Part shown: in pieces, positions 22,712 through 24,963 of the stretch
How positions within the stretch are numbered: position 1 is the stretch's first letter
How the letters are laid out: the number at the start of each line of letters is the position of its first letter
Source of the DNA: JAZNOQ01 sp045589215
GTDB taxonomy: Bacteria; Bacillota; Clostridia; Oscillospirales; CAG-272
Direction of reading: 5' to 3'
Length of the DNA stretch: 24,963 nucleotides
Assembly: GCA_045589215.1 (NCBI GenBank)
Contig: JAZNOQ010000044.1
Location: 1-24,963 of the forward strand
Program-made: the position numbers and the translations under genes
Notes under the pieces: model-generated
The model's input: only the letters and a program-made list of their open reading frames with translations
Databases searched by the model: none
Told to the model about the DNA's origin: nothing

Positions 22712-23569
22712 ATGAAGGAAAAAATCTTAATTGTAAGTGACAGTACCAGCGATTTGAACTCCGAGCTCATCGAGCGATACGGGATCAGAATTTTGCCGCT
22801 TGGCGTAGCGCTCGGGCAGAAGCAGTATACGGATGGGGTCGACGTCGATCCCGATATGATATATGAGCATTATGAGAAAACGGGCGAGCTTCCGAAGACC
22901 TCGGCGGTGAACGTCGCAGCTTTTCAGGACTTTTTCAGCGAGCAGACCGAGGCAGGCTACACGGTTATATGCTTTACGATCAGCTCGGATATGTCCTCGA
23001 CCTATCAGAACGCCTGCGTCGCGGCGGCGGATTTTGATCGCGTGTTCGTTGTCGATACGAGAAACCTTTCGACGGGCGGCGGACTGCTTCTTTGTAAGGC
23101 GGGTGATATGGTGGCAGAGGGAAAGTCCGCAGAGGAGATCGTCGAGATGTGTAACAGCCTCGCTCCGTGCGTGGATGCGTCCTTCGTCATTGATAGCCTC
23201 GAATTTCTCTATAAGGGCGGCAGATGCTCGGCGCTGGCGGCGTTCGGTGCAAATCTCCTGCAGCTGAAGCCGTGTATCGTTGTACGGAACGGCAAGATGG
23301 GCGTTTCGAAGAAGTATCGCGGGAAATTCGCGGACGTTTTGAAGAAATACGTTGCAGAGCAGGTCGGAGACGGAAGTGACATTGACCTCACCCGAGTGTT
23401 CATTACCCACGCGGGATGTGACGAGGAGATCTACAACGCGTGCGCGGAGACGGTGAAGTCGATCGCTCCCTTTGAAGAGGTACAGATCACGCGTGCGGGC
23501 TGCACGATCTCGTCTCACTGCGGCAGGAATACGCTCGGCGTGCTTTTCATCCGCAAGAACGCGCTGTAA
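22712..23569 (+). CDS. DegV family fatty-acid-binding protein
   Basis: A 285-residue two-domain protein. DegV/FakB proteins hold a fatty acid and present it to the kinase FakA for phosphorylation and entry into phospholipid synthesis. Seen: ILIVSDSTSDL (5-15), PKTSAVNVAAFQDFF (61-75), the lipid-binding loop TISSDMSSTYQNA near 89-101, VDTRNLSTGGGLL, and IDSLEFLYKGGRCS. The closing motif reads SSHCGRNTLGVLFI, where many family members have Pro at the Arg. AGGAG lies 6 nt before the ATG. No fakA (DAK-type kinase) is adjacent, so a FakB role is inferred from the family alone. Confidence 0.92.
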   Translation: MKEKILIVSDSTSDLNSELIERYGIRILPLGVALGQKQYTDGVDVDPDMIYEHYEKTGELPKTSAVNVAAFQDFFSEQTEAGYTVICFTISSDMSSTYQNACVAAADFDRVFVVDTRNLSTGGGLLLCKAGDMVAEGKSAEEIVEMCNSLAPCVDASFVIDSLEFLYKGGRCSALAAFGANLLQLKPCIVVRNGKMGVSKKYRGKFADVLKKYVAEQVGDGSDIDLTRVFITHAGCDEEIYNACAETVKSIAPFEEVQITRAGCTISSHCGRNTLGVLFIRKNAL

Positions 23570-23594
23570 GCGTGACGGTTTCGCTGAAAGGAAA

Positions 23595-23625
23595 AAAAGA
23601 AGGAGCACGAGGTGTTCCTTCTTTT
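23595..23625 (+). terminator. Terminator after the DegV gene
   Basis: AAAAGAAGGAGCAC (23595-23608) pairs with GTGTTCCTTCTTTT (23612-23625) over 14 bp with one G-U pair and a 3-nt loop. An A run precedes it and a T run ends it. It lies 25 nt after the stop codon. Confidence 0.85.
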
Positions 23626-23847
23626 ATACTGCATACTGCGGCACTAGGATGTCGAACATCCGAGACTCGCGGCGAGCCGCTCGCTTACGGGGGCAACGTG
23701 CGTATTCTTTCCTGAAATTCTTTTTTTCTTGCACCTTGCATAGGTTTGAGCTACCCGGTACCGAAATGTAAAAATAAAGGAGTGCAAAAGCGGCGTACTC
23801 TTAAGGACAATTTTTAGGTTCAATAAAAAATAGTACCTACCGACAAG
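23626..23847. other. Non-coding interval with small hairpins
   Basis: Together with the flanking terminators, about 360 nt here lack a supportable gene. Hairpins GGATGT-CGA-ACATCC (23647-23661) and GCGAG-CCG-CTCGC (23672-23684) can form. The second competes with CTCG-CGG-CGAG (23666-23676). An A+T-rich stretch follows from about 23700. I see no promoter, tRNA or ribosome-site-backed frame. Confidence 0.5.
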
Positions 23848-23886
23848 AAGAGGACAGAGAATGCTTTTACACTCTCTGTCCTCTTT
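23848..23886. terminator. Terminator after the minus-strand oxidoreductase genes, possibly bidirectional
   Basis: AAGAGGACAGAGA (23848-23860) pairs perfectly with TCTCTGTCCTCTT (23873-23885). Plus-strand TTTTCTT or minus-strand CTCTTCTTG follows. A second hairpin, GCATTTG/CAAATGC (23901-23920), lies between it and the stop codon of the oxidoreductase gene. Confidence 0.75.
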
Positions 23887-23928
23887 TCTTGACAAGCACT
23901 GCATTTGTATCCGCAAATGCTATTTTAA

Positions 23929-24882
23929 TTATAAGGATTTAGCGTATGCCAATGTCATCATATGGGTGAGTGCCTTCGCTTCCTTCATCCCGCAACCGTC
24001 AAGGAGATCGCCTGTTAAGAACTGTACAAGTGGTGAGGGGCTATCAGCTCCTACCGCAAGCTCGACCTCAACACCGTCGGTAGCTTTTGTACACTTCACA
24101 ACGCGGTTTCCGACCATACGGACATAACCATCCTCTCCAAACACTTCAAGAGTAACCGGAGAATAATTCGACACAAAGCCCGTTTCATTTACCGCGATCG
24201 CACCATTTTCAAAGCTCATAACGGTAACTGCATTATCCTCTACTCTATCCGAGTTCTTTTCCTTTACCGACTCAATTTCGCAACTCACCGTGAACTCCGA
24301 GCTTGCCTTCACGGGCATACCGAGTATCCATTCGGTCAAATACATTCCGTGCGCACCGAGGTCTATCATCGCTCCGCCCCCGCACTCCTTCTCATTATAG
24401 AAATGTTTTGGTAACCAATCCTTAGTGCTTCCGGAATGGCAATTGCGAAAGCGCATATAGTTCAGTTTTCCAAGCTCTCCGCTTGATGCGACTTCCTTTA
24501 CTGCCATACGCGAGCCGCGATATTTTTGAAAAAGAGAGATCACGAAGTTAACACCGCTTTCGTTTACCGCGGTTTCTATTCTATCACAGTCAGCGTCAGT
24601 TAACGCAAGCACCTTTTCGGTAAAGATATGCTTACCCGCTTTTGCTATCTTTATGATATCGTCCGCGTGCTCGGATGAAGCAGAACAGACGATAACACCT
24701 TCTGCATCACTTTTGAGAAGCTCGTCGGGGGTGCTAAAACGGAGGATGTTGAATTTGCTCGCAAAGCTTTCCGCGAGAGCGTCATTTCTTTCATAAAATC
24801 CGACTACTTCTCCAAGCTCCATAGCGGTCTTGGTATAGCCGGGGGCATGGACATGCCATACTCCGAATATAGCTATCTTCAT
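23929..24882 (-). CDS. Gfo/Idh/MocA family NAD(P)-dependent oxidoreductase
   Basis: A 317-residue dehydrogenase of the sugar or inositol type. The N-terminal nucleotide-binding fold opens with KIAIFGVWHVHAPGY, where the standard GxGxxG is replaced by G-V-W-H-V-H, as in some subfamilies. IVCSASSEHADDII (64-77) and TEKVLAL (88-94) follow; Lys90 is the conserved EK lysine, though Pro usually comes next. The substrate domain has GGGAMIDLGAHGMYLTEW (168-185), with Asp174 and His178 in the usual catalytic places. The start ATG overlaps the upstream gene's stop by 4 nt (ATGA), so translation is coupled. No ribosome site is evident. Codon use is more A+T rich than in the central genes. The substrate is unknown. 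Confidence 0.92.
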   Translation of the reverse strand: MKIAIFGVWHVHAPGYTKTAMELGEVVGFYERNDALAESFASKFNILRFSTPDELLKSDAEGVIVCSASSEHADDIIKIAKAGKHIFTEKVLALTDADCDRIETAVNESGVNFVISLFQKYRGSRMAVKEVASSGELGKLNYMRFRNCHSGSTKDWLPKHFYNEKECGGGAMIDLGAHGMYLTEWILGMPVKASSEFTVSCEIESVKEKNSDRVEDNAVTVMSFENGAIAVNETGFVSNYSPVTLEVFGEDGYVRMVGNRVVKCTKATDGVEVELAVGADSPSPLVQFLTGDLLDGCGMKEAKALTHMMTLAYAKSL

Positions 24883-24963
24883 TTGAAATACACCGGCTTT
24901 CCCGTCTTAGACGATTCATATATAGCCTCAAGTATCTCGGAAACTACGAGAGCCTGCTCGGGC
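24879..24963 (-). CDS. C-terminal end of a second oxidoreductase, probably Gfo/Idh/MocA type (partial)
   Basis: Only the last 27 codons are in the window. They read from PEQALVVSEILEAIYESS to KPVYFK and then TGA. A closing helix of the form ALVVSEILEAIYESSKTGK is typical of Gfo/Idh/MocA proteins, so this is probably a paralogue of the downstream gene in one catabolic operon. The stop overlaps the next ATG (ATGA). The assignment rests on a short stretch. Confidence 0.6.
   Translation of the reverse strand, partial: PEQALVVSEILEAIYESSKTGKPVYFK

Noticed and set aside
23599..23771. Arg-rich plus-strand frame in the spacer after the DegV gene
   Set aside because: It runs through a terminator hairpin, has no ribosome site and has no recognisable domain.
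1..24963. Genome-wide reassignment of TGA to an amino acid, suggested by three frames that stay open past a TGA
   Set aside because: Many genes here end in TGA at natural ends, several with ATGA overlaps to the next start, and TGG is used normally for Trp.

Overview
The window reads as chromosomal DNA of an anaerobic, gut-type Clostridia bacterium (Bacillota, plausibly Oscillospiraceae or Christensenellales-like). This is an inference from a paired GlgC/GlgD glycogen pathway, a DUF5685 plus J-domain pair, a DUF421/DUF4363 pair, strong AGGAGG-type ribosome sites and sigma-A-type promoters. Most genes are fairly G+C rich. Two stretches (about 18.4-20.3 kb and 23.7 kb to the end) are visibly more A+T rich and look accessory. 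No rRNA, tRNA, CRISPR array or transposase gene is seen.

Layout. 1-1.1 kb: the 3' part of a trigger-factor/FKBP-like foldase, cut by the window edge. 1.2-4.2 kb: a tight four-gene operon (DUF5685 protein, J-domain protein with a Cys-rich tail, small polytopic membrane protein, radical SAM/SPASM enzyme). 4.2-5.8 kb, minus strand: a TetR regulator followed by an MgtE-type magnesium transporter without CBS domains; a palindrome over the tetR promoter suggests autoregulation. 6.0-7.1 kb, minus strand: a DUF421/DUF4363 membrane pair. 7.2-13.6 kb: the glycogen operon glgC-glgD-glgA-glgP, in which glgD is broken by an in-frame TGA and no glgB is present. 13.6-13.8 kb: a 124-bp MITE-like element and a bidirectional terminator. 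13.8-14.7 kb, minus strand: a three-repeat SH3 lipoprotein with a consensus promoter and a leader hairpin. 14.9-18.3 kb, minus strand: an ABC exporter operon (ATPase, ABC-2 permease, GldG-like protein).

18.4-20.3 kb: an accessory stretch with an unassigned small-RNA candidate (own promoter and terminator) and two related lipoproteins. 20.3-22.1 kb: a SAM methyltransferase overlapping or abutting hslO (Hsp33). 22.2-23.6 kb: an unrecognised small protein and a DegV protein. 23.6-23.9 kb: non-coding DNA with several hairpins. 23.9 kb to the end, minus strand: two translationally overlapping Gfo/Idh/MocA-type oxidoreductases, the upstream one cut by the window edge.

The most notable items are the interrupted glgD, the orphan small RNA, the first operon (whose DUF5685 protein carries two Asp-rich motifs reminiscent of isoprenoid synthases), the MITE-like repeat, and the palindrome over the tetR promoter. 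All family assignments come from reading motifs by eye; no database search was run.
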